From an uncultured Succinatimonas sp. (GTDB lineage: Bacteria; Pseudomonadota; Gammaproteobacteria; Enterobacterales; Succinivibrionaceae), in the NCBI GenBank assembly GCA_937896115.1, contig CALBLB010000368.1, forward strand, positions 1-20,269: DNA of 20,269 nt, read 5' to 3'. How positions within the stretch are numbered: position 1 is the first letter of the stretch; every line of letters begins with the position of its first letter. Below the pieces are notes generated by a model. That model saw nothing but the letters and a program-made list of their open reading frames with translations, was not told the origin of the DNA and did not search any database. This document shows, in pieces, positions 6,817 through 14,816 of the stretch. A program made the position numbers and the translations under genes.

Positions 6817-8676
6817 GTGAAAGAACTTTCAACCCCGCTTTTGGATCGTATCGACAGCCCTCAGGATCTGAGGGCATTGCCTGAGAGTGAATTGCCGGAT
6901 CTGTGTACGGAACTGCGTGAATATCTTATCGATACCGTAAGTAAAACTGCAGGACATTTAGCTTCAGGTCTTGCCGCAGTGGAATTGGCCGTAGCCTTGC
7001 ACTATGTATTTGATACACCGAATGACAAATTGGTATGGGATGTAGGACATCAGGCTTATCCCCATAAAATTTTGACCGGACACCGCCGTGAGCTTAAAAC
7101 CATACGCCGTCGTGACGGTTTGCATGCTTTTATCTGGCGCGGAGAGACTCCTTATGATCTGCTGACTACCGGTCATGCTTCAACTTCGGTGGGATCTGCT
7201 TTGGGGCTTGCAATGGCGGCCAAGTACCAAGGACAACAAACTCGTACCGTAGCAGTCATCGGTGACGGTGCACTGTCAGGAGGGGCTGCTTACGAGGCGT
7301 TGAATAATGCCGGTGCCTATAAAGATCTCAATTTATTGGTGATCTTAAATGACAATGAGATGAGTATTTCCCATAACGTGGGAGCCGTGGCCAGCGGATT
7401 AAATAAGATCCTGGCAAATCCTCATTATGTAAAACTGGTAAAAGGCGGCGAACAGGTTTTAAGAAAACTTCCGGCCATACGCGATTTTGCCATGAGAGCT
7501 CAAGAGCATGTCAAAGGCATGGTAATGCCGGGTACTCTTTTTGAGGAGCTGGGATTTCATTATTCGGGGCCGATCAACGGTCATGATGTACGTACACTGA
7601 TTGCGGTATTGAGAAATCTGCGTGAATTGGGCGGGTTGCAGTTTTTGCATGTATTTACCAAAAAAGGTAAAGGATATGCACCTGCAGAGCAGGATCCTAC
7701 CGGATATCACGGTGTACCGGTATTCGATCCTGATCTTGGAATTCAGGAAAATCCCAAGCAGGATCAGACTTTTTCAGCAGGGTTTGGGCGCTGGATTTGT
7801 GACACTGCCAGAGATGATCCTAAGCTTGCCGGTATTACCCCTGCCATGCGCGTAGGTTCGGCAATGAACGATTTTGCCAAGCGTTTCCCCAAACAGTTTT
7901 TTGATGTGGGGATCGCAGAGCAGCATGCGATGATCTTCGCTTCGGGGCTTGCAGCAGGCGGATTGCACCCGGTGGTAAATATGTATTCAACTTTCCTGCA
8001 ACGAGCTTATGACGGCGTGATCCATGATTTTGCTTTGCAGGATCTGCCCATGCTTTTAGCAGTTGACCGAGCCGGGATCGTAGGTCCTGACGGGGCTACT
8101 CATCAGGGTTGCTATGACATAGCTTTTTTACGTACGGTACCAAATCTTGTGATCATGGTGCCGTCGGATCTCGATGAGCAGTATCGCATGCTCAACACCG
8201 GTTACAGACTTAATCATCCTGCGGTGGTGCGTTTCCCAAGAGCCATGGGGGAGCGATCAGGAGATTATATTTCCACGCATGAAACCTTAAAAATAGGTCA
8301 GGGCAGGATCTTAAATTCAGGTAAAAAGGTTGCGATTGCAGCCTTTGGTCCAGTAGCTCATGATTTGTATGAGCTTTGCCGTGAAAAAGAGATCACTTTG
8401 GCGGATATGCGTTTTGTAAAACCGCTTGATCTTGCCTTATTAGACGAGCTTGCCAACCACCATGAAGTTCTGCTGTCCGTTGAGGAAGGGGCAGTACAGG
8501 GGGGGATAGGTGAAGAGATTGCCCGGTATTTTGAAGAGCGCTCTTACTCTTGCCGGGTGCTTACGGCGGGGATCCCCGATGAGTTTGAGATGGAGGATTC
8601 CCGTGCGGCTATATTAAAGCGTCTGAAACTTGATCCTGAAGGGATCTTGGAAAGATTGCAGAGTTTTTTAGTTTGA
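6817..8676 (+). CDS. dxs: 1-deoxy-D-xylulose-5-phosphate synthase
   Basis: Dxs catalyses the first step of the MEP isoprenoid pathway, joining pyruvate and glyceraldehyde 3-phosphate with thiamine diphosphate as cofactor. At 619 residues it matches the E. coli length (620). Visible are the N-terminal WDVGHQAYPHKILTG, the thiamine-binding GDGALSGG and downstream NDNEMSIS, the catalytic Glu (E368) in DVGIAEQHAM, and the transketolase signature DRAGIVGPDGATHQG; the C-terminal transketolase domain follows. The start is GTG at 6817, immediately after the ispA TGA, with AGGGA inside the ispA 3' end as ribosome site. Its product feeds the IPP/DMAPP pool used by IspA, so the pairing is functional. 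Confidence 0.97.
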   Translation: MKELSTPLLDRIDSPQDLRALPESELPDLCTELREYLIDTVSKTAGHLASGLAAVELAVALHYVFDTPNDKLVWDVGHQAYPHKILTGHRRELKTIRRRDGLHAFIWRGETPYDLLTTGHASTSVGSALGLAMAAKYQGQQTRTVAVIGDGALSGGAAYEALNNAGAYKDLNLLVILNDNEMSISHNVGAVASGLNKILANPHYVKLVKGGEQVLRKLPAIRDFAMRAQEHVKGMVMPGTLFEELGFHYSGPINGHDVRTLIAVLRNLRELGGLQFLHVFTKKGKGYAPAEQDPTGYHGVPVFDPDLGIQENPKQDQTFSAGFGRWICDTARDDPKLAGITPAMRVGSAMNDFAKRFPKQFFDVGIAEQHAMIFASGLAAGGLHPVVNMYSTFLQRAYDGVIHDFALQDLPMLLAVDRAGIVGPDGATHQGCYDIAFLRTVPNLVIMVPSDLDEQYRMLNTGYRLNHPAVVRFPRAMGERSGDYISTHETLKIGQGRILNSGKKVAIAAFGPVAHDLYELCREKEITLADMRFVKPLDLALLDELANHHEVLLSVEEGAVQGGIGEEIARYFEERSYSCRVLTAGIPDEFEMEDSRAAILKRLKLDPEGILERLQSFLV

Positions 8677-8695
8677 TTTTCAAAGGAGCAGGATC

Positions 8696-9184
8696 ATGCC
8701 TTCATTCGACATAGTTTCCAAAGTGAAAAAAGATGAGATCCAAAATGCTGTGGACAATGCCTCCCGCGAACTTTCTTCGCGTTACGATTTTCGCGGTACG
8801 GAATCTTCTTTTTCCTTGTCAAAAGAGGATCTCAGTGTCAAGTTGGATGCCCCTGAAGAATTTCATATCCAGCAGATGGATGAGATCTTAAGACAAAAAT
8901 TGGCCAAGCGGGGTATTGAAGCTGCCAGTGCCGAGTTTTCCGAAGTATCCCGCTCAGGTAAACGTTCCATTCAAAAGGTGACGTTTAAACAGGGTATTGA
9001 CAGAGAGCTTGCCAAAAAGATCATCAAAACTATCAAAGATGCCAAACTTAAAGTCGATCCCAAAGTTTTCGATGATGCCGTACGCGTAACTGGGAAAAAA
9101 CGTGACGATCTGCAATCAGCCATTGCCTTGGTTCGTGCTGCAGGTTTTGAACAACCTCTGCAGTATGAAAACTTCAGAGACTAA
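8696..9184 (+). CDS. yajQ: YajQ-family (UPF0234) nucleotide-binding protein
   Basis: A 162-residue cytosolic protein of the YajQ/UPF0234 family (163 in E. coli). It begins with the family hallmark PSFDIVSKVKKDEIQNAVDNA, then SSRYDFRGTESSF, and later KVTFKQGIDRELAKKIIKTIKD and VRVTGKKRDDLQ, consistent with two small alpha-beta domains. Members bind RNA or nucleotides, and a Xanthomonas homologue is reported as a cyclic-di-GMP effector; the role here is unproven. An AAAGGAGC ribosome site precedes the ATG. It lies 19 bases after dxs and 8 bases before the permease gene, so it is probably in the ispA-dxs operon. Confidence 0.95.
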   Translation: MPSFDIVSKVKKDEIQNAVDNASRELSSRYDFRGTESSFSLSKEDLSVKLDAPEEFHIQQMDEILRQKLAKRGIEAASAEFSEVSRSGKRSIQKVTFKQGIDRELAKKIIKTIKDAKLKVDPKVFDDAVRVTGKKRDDLQSAIALVRAAGFEQPLQYENFRD

Positions 9185-9192
9185 AACTGGCA

Positions 9193-10461
9193 ATGCAGCA
9201 CCTGCATGCTTTTTGGGGGCGGATTTTCTCGCTGAAAATGGGGCTTTGCCTGGCTCTTGGATTTTCTTCGGGAATGCCTCTTTATGTGCTGTTAACCTTA
9301 CTTACTGCTTTTTTGCGCAGCGAGGGTACCGATTTAAAACAGATCGGGCTTTTTTCGCTGCTTATGATCCCTTATACCTGGAAGTTTCTTTGGTCCCCTT
9401 TTATTGACCGCTACGCTGTTCCTTTTTTAGACAGAAGACGCGGGTGGATCCTGGTAAGTCAGTGTTTATTGATAATTTCAATTGCTCTTATAGGATTTTT
9501 CTCCCCAAAAATTCATCTGTCGGTGATAGCTTTTTTAGCCTTGGCCGTAGCATTTTTTAGTGCCACTCAGGATATAGCCATCGATGCTTTCAGAAGGGAG
9601 TTTTTAGATGACGAAGAGCTGGGACTTGGCAATTCTCTGTTTGTAAATGCCTATCGAGTGGCAGGTCTCGTTCCAGGCGGTCTGTCATTGGTTTTGGCGC
9701 AGTATTGTTCCTGGCACAGTGTTTTTGTAGTCACCGCACTGTGTATGGTCCCGGGAGTTTTGGCCACGTTTTTTGCGCATGAAAAGAAAGCCAATTGCGT
9801 GCCCAAAACCTTAAAAGCCGCTGTAATCGATCCTTGGAGAGAATTCTTAAAAAGACGCGGTATTTTTCATGCGATTTTAATCATCGCCTTTGTATTTCTT
9901 TATAAACTCGGCGATTCTATGGCTACGGCTTTGGCTACTCCTTTTTATATAGATCTAGGATACGATCTCATGACCATAGGCGTAATTGCTAAAAACGTAG
10001 GTTTATGGTCAACCGTAACAGGGGGACTTCTTGGCGGAATGCTGATGCTACGTATCGGCATAGGCAGGGCCTTGTGGTTGTTCGGTTTTGGACAAATGAT
10101 CACCGTGTTTTTATTTGCCGTCCTTGCCAGAAACGGTGAACAGGGGATCCCGCCTTTATGGCTTTTTTCTTTGGTCATAGGTGCCGAGTCTTTGGGAGCT
10201 GGATTGGGAACTGCGGCATTCGTGTCTTTTATAGCCTCTCAAACCAATGAAACCTATACTGCAACACAGTTTGCTCTCCTGACTTCGCTTTCCGCTCTTC
10301 CGCGTACATTTTGTAATGCGGCCACCGGTTTTCTGGTGGAAAATTTGGGGTGGGAGAATTTTTTCTGGCTTTGCACCGTGCTTTGTATTCCCGGAATGTT
10401 GCTACTTTTTAAAATAGCTCCGCTTAGAAAGCGTCGCTGCCGATCTGCTGCTCATTTGTAA
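9193..10461 (+). CDS. ampG: AmpG-family muropeptide permease (MFS transporter)
   Basis: A 422-residue inner-membrane protein of the major facilitator superfamily, closest by eye to AmpG, which imports N-acetylglucosaminyl-1,6-anhydromuramyl peptides from the periplasm for cell-wall recycling. Family features: LALGFSSGMPLYVL in the first membrane segment, DLKQIGLFSLLMIPYTWKFLWSPFIDRY, the RRRGWILVSQ loop, FFSATQDIAIDAFR, LYKLGDSMATALATPF in the second half, and TATQFALLTSLSALPR near the C-terminus. About 12 membrane segments are apparent, with a basic C-terminal tail (RKRRCR). The ATG at 9193 aligns with the E. coli start but has only a weak ribosome site, so coupling to yajQ (8-base gap) is likely. 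Substrate is inferred from family. Confidence 0.88.
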   Translation: MQHLHAFWGRIFSLKMGLCLALGFSSGMPLYVLLTLLTAFLRSEGTDLKQIGLFSLLMIPYTWKFLWSPFIDRYAVPFLDRRRGWILVSQCLLIISIALIGFFSPKIHLSVIAFLALAVAFFSATQDIAIDAFRREFLDDEELGLGNSLFVNAYRVAGLVPGGLSLVLAQYCSWHSVFVVTALCMVPGVLATFFAHEKKANCVPKTLKAAVIDPWREFLKRRGIFHAILIIAFVFLYKLGDSMATALATPFYIDLGYDLMTIGVIAKNVGLWSTVTGGLLGGMLMLRIGIGRALWLFGFGQMITVFLFAVLARNGEQGIPPLWLFSLVIGAESLGAGLGTAAFVSFIASQTNETYTATQFALLTSLSALPRTFCNAATGFLVENLGWENFFWLCTVLCIPGMLLLFKIAPLRKRRCRSAAHL

Positions 10462-10761
10462 AAAAGTTACATTTTTATTTAATTTCTTAGTAAAACAGCA
10501 AACGTTTCCGATCATTTTTTCTTTTGGCGGCGATCGCGTCTGGAGCTTGAACGATAAGCCCTGGCTAACATTCTTTTTATTTGTGACATGTCAGCGTGTA
10601 TTGGCTAAAGTGTGACTCAGCCTAACCTCCTTTTTGTGATAAAATTTACAACGTATTTTTGCGCCCGCATGAAAATAACGGTTTTTCCGTGATCTTTTAG
10701 CGGGTACGGCATCTTTGCAGATCCGCTTCTGCAAAGAATTTTAAGTTGGAAGTCGTCACCT
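10462..10761. promoter_or_regulatory. 300-base region between ampG and nqrA: promoter and leader of the nqr operon
   Basis: No clear gene and no obvious ampG terminator. An extended -10, TGATAAAAT (TAAAAT at 10640-10645), without a good -35, would start transcription near 10652. It overlaps a CRP-like TGTGA-N6-TTACA site (10635-10650). A LacI/PurR-like box centred on AAACGTTT lies at 10496-10511. A possible 25-residue, very basic peptide frame runs on the minus strand (10512-10589). The nqrA ribosome site is GGAAG at 10748-10752. Confidence 0.5.
10663..10736 (+). promoter_or_regulatory. Structured 5' leader of the nqr operon
   Basis: Three helices can be drawn in the untranslated leader: an outer CCCGC/GCGGG stem (10664-10668 with 10700-10704) enclosing an ACGG/CCGT hairpin (10678-10681 with 10687-10690), then a 9-bp hairpin (10713-10721 with 10728-10736, 6-base loop) followed by AATTTT. 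The last could act as a weak terminator or shape the ribosome site 12 bases downstream. A conserved nqrA-associated RNA is known from Marinomonas; I cannot say whether this is related. Confidence 0.4.
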
Positions 10762-12110
10762 ATGATCAAAATCAAAAAAGGATTGGATCTACCTATTGGT
10801 GGCAAGCCTGCACAGACCATCAGCGACGGTCCCAAGGTAACAACAGTGGCTCTTATGGGTCCTGATTACATTGGAATGCGTCCTTCGATGGCAGTGGAGG
10901 CCGGCCAGCAAGTTAAGAAAGGTCAGGTCCTCTTTGAAGATAAGAAGAATCCTGGGACACGCTTTACCGCTCCGGTTGCAGGTACTGTCAAAGCAGTCAA
11001 TCGCGGCGAACGTCGTGTTTTCCAGTCAATCGTCATTCAGGCTGATCCCAACGGCGAAAGCGTGGAGTTTAAGAAGACTCCTGCCGACAAGCTGCTGGAA
11101 TTGTCCTCGAAAGATGTCATCGATGAGCTCCTTGAGGCCGGCATGTGGGCAGCGTTCCGCACCCGTCCTTTTGACAAGAGCCCTAAAGTCGGCACTTTGC
11201 CGCACTCCATCTTTGTCACTGCCATGGATACCAATCCTTTGGCAGCCGACGCCAAGGTGGTCATCGATGCCGATGCCGAAGCTTTCAAGAACGGTGTCAA
11301 GGTGTTAAGCCGCATAGGCGACATGCCCGTTTACGTCTGCAAAGATGCACGCGATTTGCCGGTGCCTGAGGCTTCCAAGTTGAATCCTTCGAAGGACCGC
11401 ACCCTGCAGGACTTGCCGGTACCCACATCCACTATCTTGATCCGGTTTCAGAGACCAAGACTGTTTGGCATATAGGCTATCAAGACGTGATCGCCATCGG
11501 CCATCTCTTTACCGAAGGTGAGTATTACGGTCAGCGCGTGGTCGCATTAGGCGGTCCTATGGCCAAAGAGCCGCGTCTTGTCAGAACCTATCAGGGCGCT
11601 GATATAAATGAGCTTGCCGCAGGTGAGTTCAAGCCTTCAAAGCAGGGCGTACGCGTGATCTCAGGCTCAGTACTTTACGGCAACAAAGTGGAAGCTCCTT
11701 TTAACTATCTTGGACGTTTCCATCAGGCTGTAGCTTTCATCGAAGAAGGCAATAACAACGAGTTCTTCCTCGTCAACTGGTGCGGTATTGGCGCCAAGCG
11801 TCATTCCGTAACCCGTGCCTTCCTGTCAGGATTCATCAAGCCTTCGTCATATACCTTCAATACCGCATTAAACGGCGGTCCGCGTCCTATCATGCCTATA
11901 GGCGCCTACGAGAAGGTTATGCCGCTTGACGTCGAGGCCACCATGCTTATGCGTGCCATCGACATCAACGATACCGATCAGGCCAAGCTTTTGGGCATAC
12001 TTGAGCTTTCTGAAGAAGATGTTGCACTGTGCACCTATGTGTGCCCCGGCAAGATCGACTTTGGTCCTCTGTTGCGCAGAAGCCTGACCAAGATCGAAGT
12101 GGAGGGTTAA
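10762..12110 (+). CDS. nqrA: Na+-translocating NADH:quinone oxidoreductase subunit A, interrupted by a frameshift
   Basis: NqrA is the peripheral cytoplasmic subunit of the sodium-pumping NADH:quinone oxidoreductase. The gene is split. From the ATG at 10762 the frame reads true NqrA (MIKIKKGLDLPIGGKP at the start; VYVCKDARDLPVPE at the end of the homologous part), then garbage to a TAG at 11471. The correct continuation is in the -1 frame from 11370 (GFQVESFEGPHPAGLAGTHI, then WHIGYQDVIAIG) to the TAA at 12108, ending LCTYVCPGKIDFGPLLRRSL. Inserting one base at 11368-11371 (for example GAGGGC instead of GAGGC) restores about 449 residues, against 446 in Vibrio. A sequencing error or a fresh mutation is likely, since nqrB-F are intact. 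GGAAG precedes the start. Confidence 0.93.
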
Positions 12111-12114
12111 GCAA

Positions 12115-13362
12115 GTGTTACTTGATCTGTTAAAGAAATACTCCCTGCTGTTCACCAAGGGCGGTTTGCTTTCATACTTCTATCCTTTGTTTGAAGGCAC
12201 CTTCACCTTTTTGTACAGCTCAGGCAGAGTGACCACCGGCAGAACTCATGTGCGCGATTTTACTGATATGAAGCGCATCATGATCATCGTTTGGCTGGCC
12301 GTATTCCCTGCCATGTTCTGGGGTTGGTACAACGTGGGCAACGGTACTGTTCAGGCCATTGCTTCATTGGGTGAAAACGCCGCCAACGTGGTCAATACTT
12401 CCTACAGTCTGTTCAGCGCAGATTATCACTACGCGCTGTTACAGCTTTTAGGCGGTACCTTAGGCAGCGATGCCGGTATTTACAGCAAGATGTTGTTGGG
12501 GGCCATTTATTTCCTGCCCATCTACATCGTGGTATTTGCCGTCGGTGCTTTCTGGGAAGTGTTGTTCTGCATAGTGCACAAGCATGAGATCAACGAAGGT
12601 TTCTTCGTGACCTCAATCGTATTTGCCCTCATCGTTCCTCCCACTCTGCCTTTGTGGCAGGCTGCCTTGGGCATCTCCTTCGGAGTGCTCGTGGGTAAGG
12701 AAATGTTCGGCGGTACCGGCCGCAACTTCATGAACCCTGCCTTAGTCGGTCGTGCGTTCTTGTTCTTTGCATATCCTGCATATATTTCCGGAACCAACTG
12801 CTGGGTACCTGTTGACGGATATTCAGGTGCTACCCCTCTTGCCCAGTGGGCAGAAGGCGGCATTGACGCCCTGAAAGACGCATCCGGCAACGCCATTTCC
12901 TGGATGGATGCCTTCTTAGGCAATATTCCTGGTTGCATGGGCGAAGGTTCAACTCTGATGATCCTGGTAGGCGCTTTCATCATCCTCGTTACCGGAATTG
13001 CTTCCTGGAGGATCATGTTGGCCGTGGTTGTCGGCGCTTTCCTGACTTCATATGCTTTAAACGCCATCGGTTCTGACACCAATCAGATGTTTTCCATGCC
13101 GTTTAGCTGGCATTTCGTGTTGGGCGGTTTCGCTTTCGGTACCGTATTTATGGCTACTGATCCCGTCTCAAGCTCCTTCACCAACGGCGGCAAATGGGCA
13201 TTCGGTCTCCTCATCGGATTTATGGTTGTCCTGATCCGCGTCGTGAATCCGGCTTACCCCGAAGGCATGATGCTCGCTATTCTGTTCGCTAACTGCTGGG
13301 CTCCTCTGTTTGACTACCTGGCAACTCAGCGCAATATCAAGAGGAGACGTATCCGTGTCTAA
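12115..13362 (+). CDS. nqrB: Na+-translocating NADH:quinone oxidoreductase subunit B
   Basis: NqrB is a multi-spanning membrane subunit that carries a covalently bound FMN and takes part in Na+ transfer and quinone reduction. The length, 415 residues, equals that of Vibrio NqrB. Conserved stretches include MKRIMIIVWLAVFPAMFWGW, HEINEGFFVTSIVFALIVPP, FGGTGRNFMNPALVGRAFLF, and the flavinylation motif DGYSGAT, with Thr240 as the predicted FMN-phosphate attachment residue. About ten membrane segments are visible. The start is GTG at 12115, eight bases after a strong GGAGG inside the nqrA 3' end, four bases past the nqrA stop. The 3' end overlaps nqrC by eight bases. FMN attachment would need an ApbE flavin transferase, which is not in this window. 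Confidence 0.97.
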   Translation: MLLDLLKKYSLLFTKGGLLSYFYPLFEGTFTFLYSSGRVTTGRTHVRDFTDMKRIMIIVWLAVFPAMFWGWYNVGNGTVQAIASLGENAANVVNTSYSLFSADYHYALLQLLGGTLGSDAGIYSKMLLGAIYFLPIYIVVFAVGAFWEVLFCIVHKHEINEGFFVTSIVFALIVPPTLPLWQAALGISFGVLVGKEMFGGTGRNFMNPALVGRAFLFFAYPAYISGTNCWVPVDGYSGATPLAQWAEGGIDALKDASGNAISWMDAFLGNIPGCMGEGSTLMILVGAFIILVTGIASWRIMLAVVVGAFLTSYALNAIGSDTNQMFSMPFSWHFVLGGFAFGTVFMATDPVSSSFTNGGKWAFGLLIGFMVVLIRVVNPAYPEGMMLAILFANCWAPLFDYLATQRNIKRRRIRV

Positions 13363-14152
13363 GTTCAATAAAGACTCCGTACTTGGTACGTTTATCGTCA
13401 TCATTTGCTTCTGCTTGGTTTGCTCGGTGTTGGTTTCAAGTGCCGTAGTGGCTTTGAATCCTTACAAAGCAGCCGCCGTTGCCAACGACCGTCAGATCAA
13501 CATTCTGAAGGTTTCAGGTTTCGACGTGCAGGGCAGCGTTGCTGACACCTACAAGAAGCACATCGAGGCTCATCTGGTAGATGTTCAGAAAGGCGTATTG
13601 GCTGACGAAGGCAAGAGTGCCGAAGAAATCGATGCTTTTGATTTCAAATCATTGTCAAAGAAGCCCGAGTCAAGCATAGCTATTCCTGCTTCTGACGATT
13701 TTGCCAAGATCAAGACCATTTCTAAGCTTATGCCGGTCTACTTCTCAAAGGATGATCAGGGCAATGTGGTTCGCGTCATTGTTCCTTTCTACGGTCAGGC
13801 TCTGTGGTCAACCGTATACGGTTATGTCGCAGTAGATCCCAAAGACGGTAATACCATTAAAGGTGTTACTTTCTACGAGCACGGCGAAACTCCGGGCTTG
13901 GGCGGTGAAATTGAGAACCCTCGTTGGCAGGCTTTGTGGGTTGATAAGAAGATCAACGATCAATCCGGTGCCTACAAGTTCCGTGTAACCAAGCATCCTG
14001 ATCACGAAGGTGCAGGCAAGGACTTCGATATCGATGCCCTGTCCGGTGCCACTCTGACCAGTGCCGGTGTCGACGGTTTCTCACACTTCTGGCTGGGTAA
14101 GGCATATCAGCCTTTCCTGCAGAATCTCAGCAAGGGGGAGATCCTTAAATGA
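13355..14152 (+). CDS. nqrC: Na+-translocating NADH:quinone oxidoreductase subunit C
   Basis: NqrC is anchored by one N-terminal membrane helix (about residues 9-33, from LGTFIVIICFCLVCSVLVSS) and exposes a periplasmic FMN-binding domain. The flavinylation motif is LSGATLTS, with Thr233 as predicted FMN carrier, preceded by the conserved GETPGLGGEIENPRWQALW. At 265 residues it is slightly longer than the 257 of Vibrio. I set the start at GTG 13355, because AGAGGAG lies nine bases upstream and the downstream sequence fits the family; the open frame extends upstream only inside nqrB. It overlaps nqrB by eight bases and nqrD by four (ATGA), so the three genes are probably translationally coupled. 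Confidence 0.95.
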   Translation: MSKFNKDSVLGTFIVIICFCLVCSVLVSSAVVALNPYKAAAVANDRQINILKVSGFDVQGSVADTYKKHIEAHLVDVQKGVLADEGKSAEEIDAFDFKSLSKKPESSIAIPASDDFAKIKTISKLMPVYFSKDDQGNVVRVIVPFYGQALWSTVYGYVAVDPKDGNTIKGVTFYEHGETPGLGGEIENPRWQALWVDKKINDQSGAYKFRVTKHPDHEGAGKDFDIDALSGATLTSAGVDGFSHFWLGKAYQPFLQNLSKGEILK

Positions 14153-14814
14153 GCGAAGCTTTAAAAGTTCCCAGCGCAAAGGAGACCTTCCTTGAGCCTC
14201 TCATCGCCAATAACCCGGTGATGATTCAGGTTTTGGGTATCTGCTCTTCTTTGGCTGTGACTTCCAACATGAAGACCGCATTCGTGATGGGCTTGTCGGT
14301 GACGGCTGTTACCGCACTAGCCAACTTCTGCGTGTCTTTGGTACGCTCCCTGGTTCCAGGAAGCGTGCGTATCATTGCACAGATGACCATCATTGCCTCT
14401 TTGGTGATTTTGGTTGACCAGATCCTGCGCGCTTTTGCTTACGATCTGTCCAAACAGTTGTCTGTGTACGTCGGTCTTATCATCACCAACTGCATCGTGA
14501 TGGGACGTACCGAAGGTTTTGCCTTGAAGTACCCGCCCATTCCTTCGTTGTTAGATGGTTTGGGCAACGGTCTTGGCTACCTTCTGGTGCTCTGTGTTGT
14601 CGGTTCCATTCGTGAGATCTTCGGCTCAGGCACTTGGTTCGGTTTGACCGTTCTGCCTACCGTTAACAACGGTGGTTGGTATGTGCCCTGCGGCTTCCTC
14701 GTGATGCCTCCTTGCGCTTTCTTCCTGCTCGGATCTTTGATTTGGCTGGTAAAGACCTTCCGTAAGGATCTGCAGGAGCCTAAAGAGTACGACACTCACA
14801 GGGAGGATTACTGA
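14149..14814 (+). CDS. nqrD: Na+-translocating NADH:quinone oxidoreductase subunit D
   Basis: NqrD is an integral membrane subunit of Na+-NQR, homologous to RnfE and, with an inverted topology, to its partner NqrE. The 221-residue sequence is slightly longer than the 210 of Vibrio. About six membrane helices are visible. Conserved family segments are NNPVMIQVLGICSSLAVTS near the N-terminus, VRIIAQMTIIASLVILVDQ, LSVYVGLIITNCIVMGR (with the Cys that helps bind the intramembrane iron centre), and the downstream VGSIREIFGSG. Its ATG overlaps the nqrC stop as ATGA, and a GGGGGAG ribosome site lies upstream in nqrC. nqrE begins two bases after its TGA. Confidence 0.96.
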   Translation: MSEALKVPSAKETFLEPLIANNPVMIQVLGICSSLAVTSNMKTAFVMGLSVTAVTALANFCVSLVRSLVPGSVRIIAQMTIIASLVILVDQILRAFAYDLSKQLSVYVGLIITNCIVMGRTEGFALKYPPIPSLLDGLGNGLGYLLVLCVVGSIREIFGSGTWFGLTVLPTVNNGGWYVPCGFLVMPPCAFFLLGSLIWLVKTFRKDLQEPKEYDTHREDY

Positions 14815-14816
14815 TA

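Noticed and set aside
11362..11390. Programmed ribosomal frameshift in nqrA
   Set aside because: No X-XXY-YYZ slippery heptamer, and -1 re-pairing would put the P-site Glu tRNA on UGA; a deleted base is simpler.
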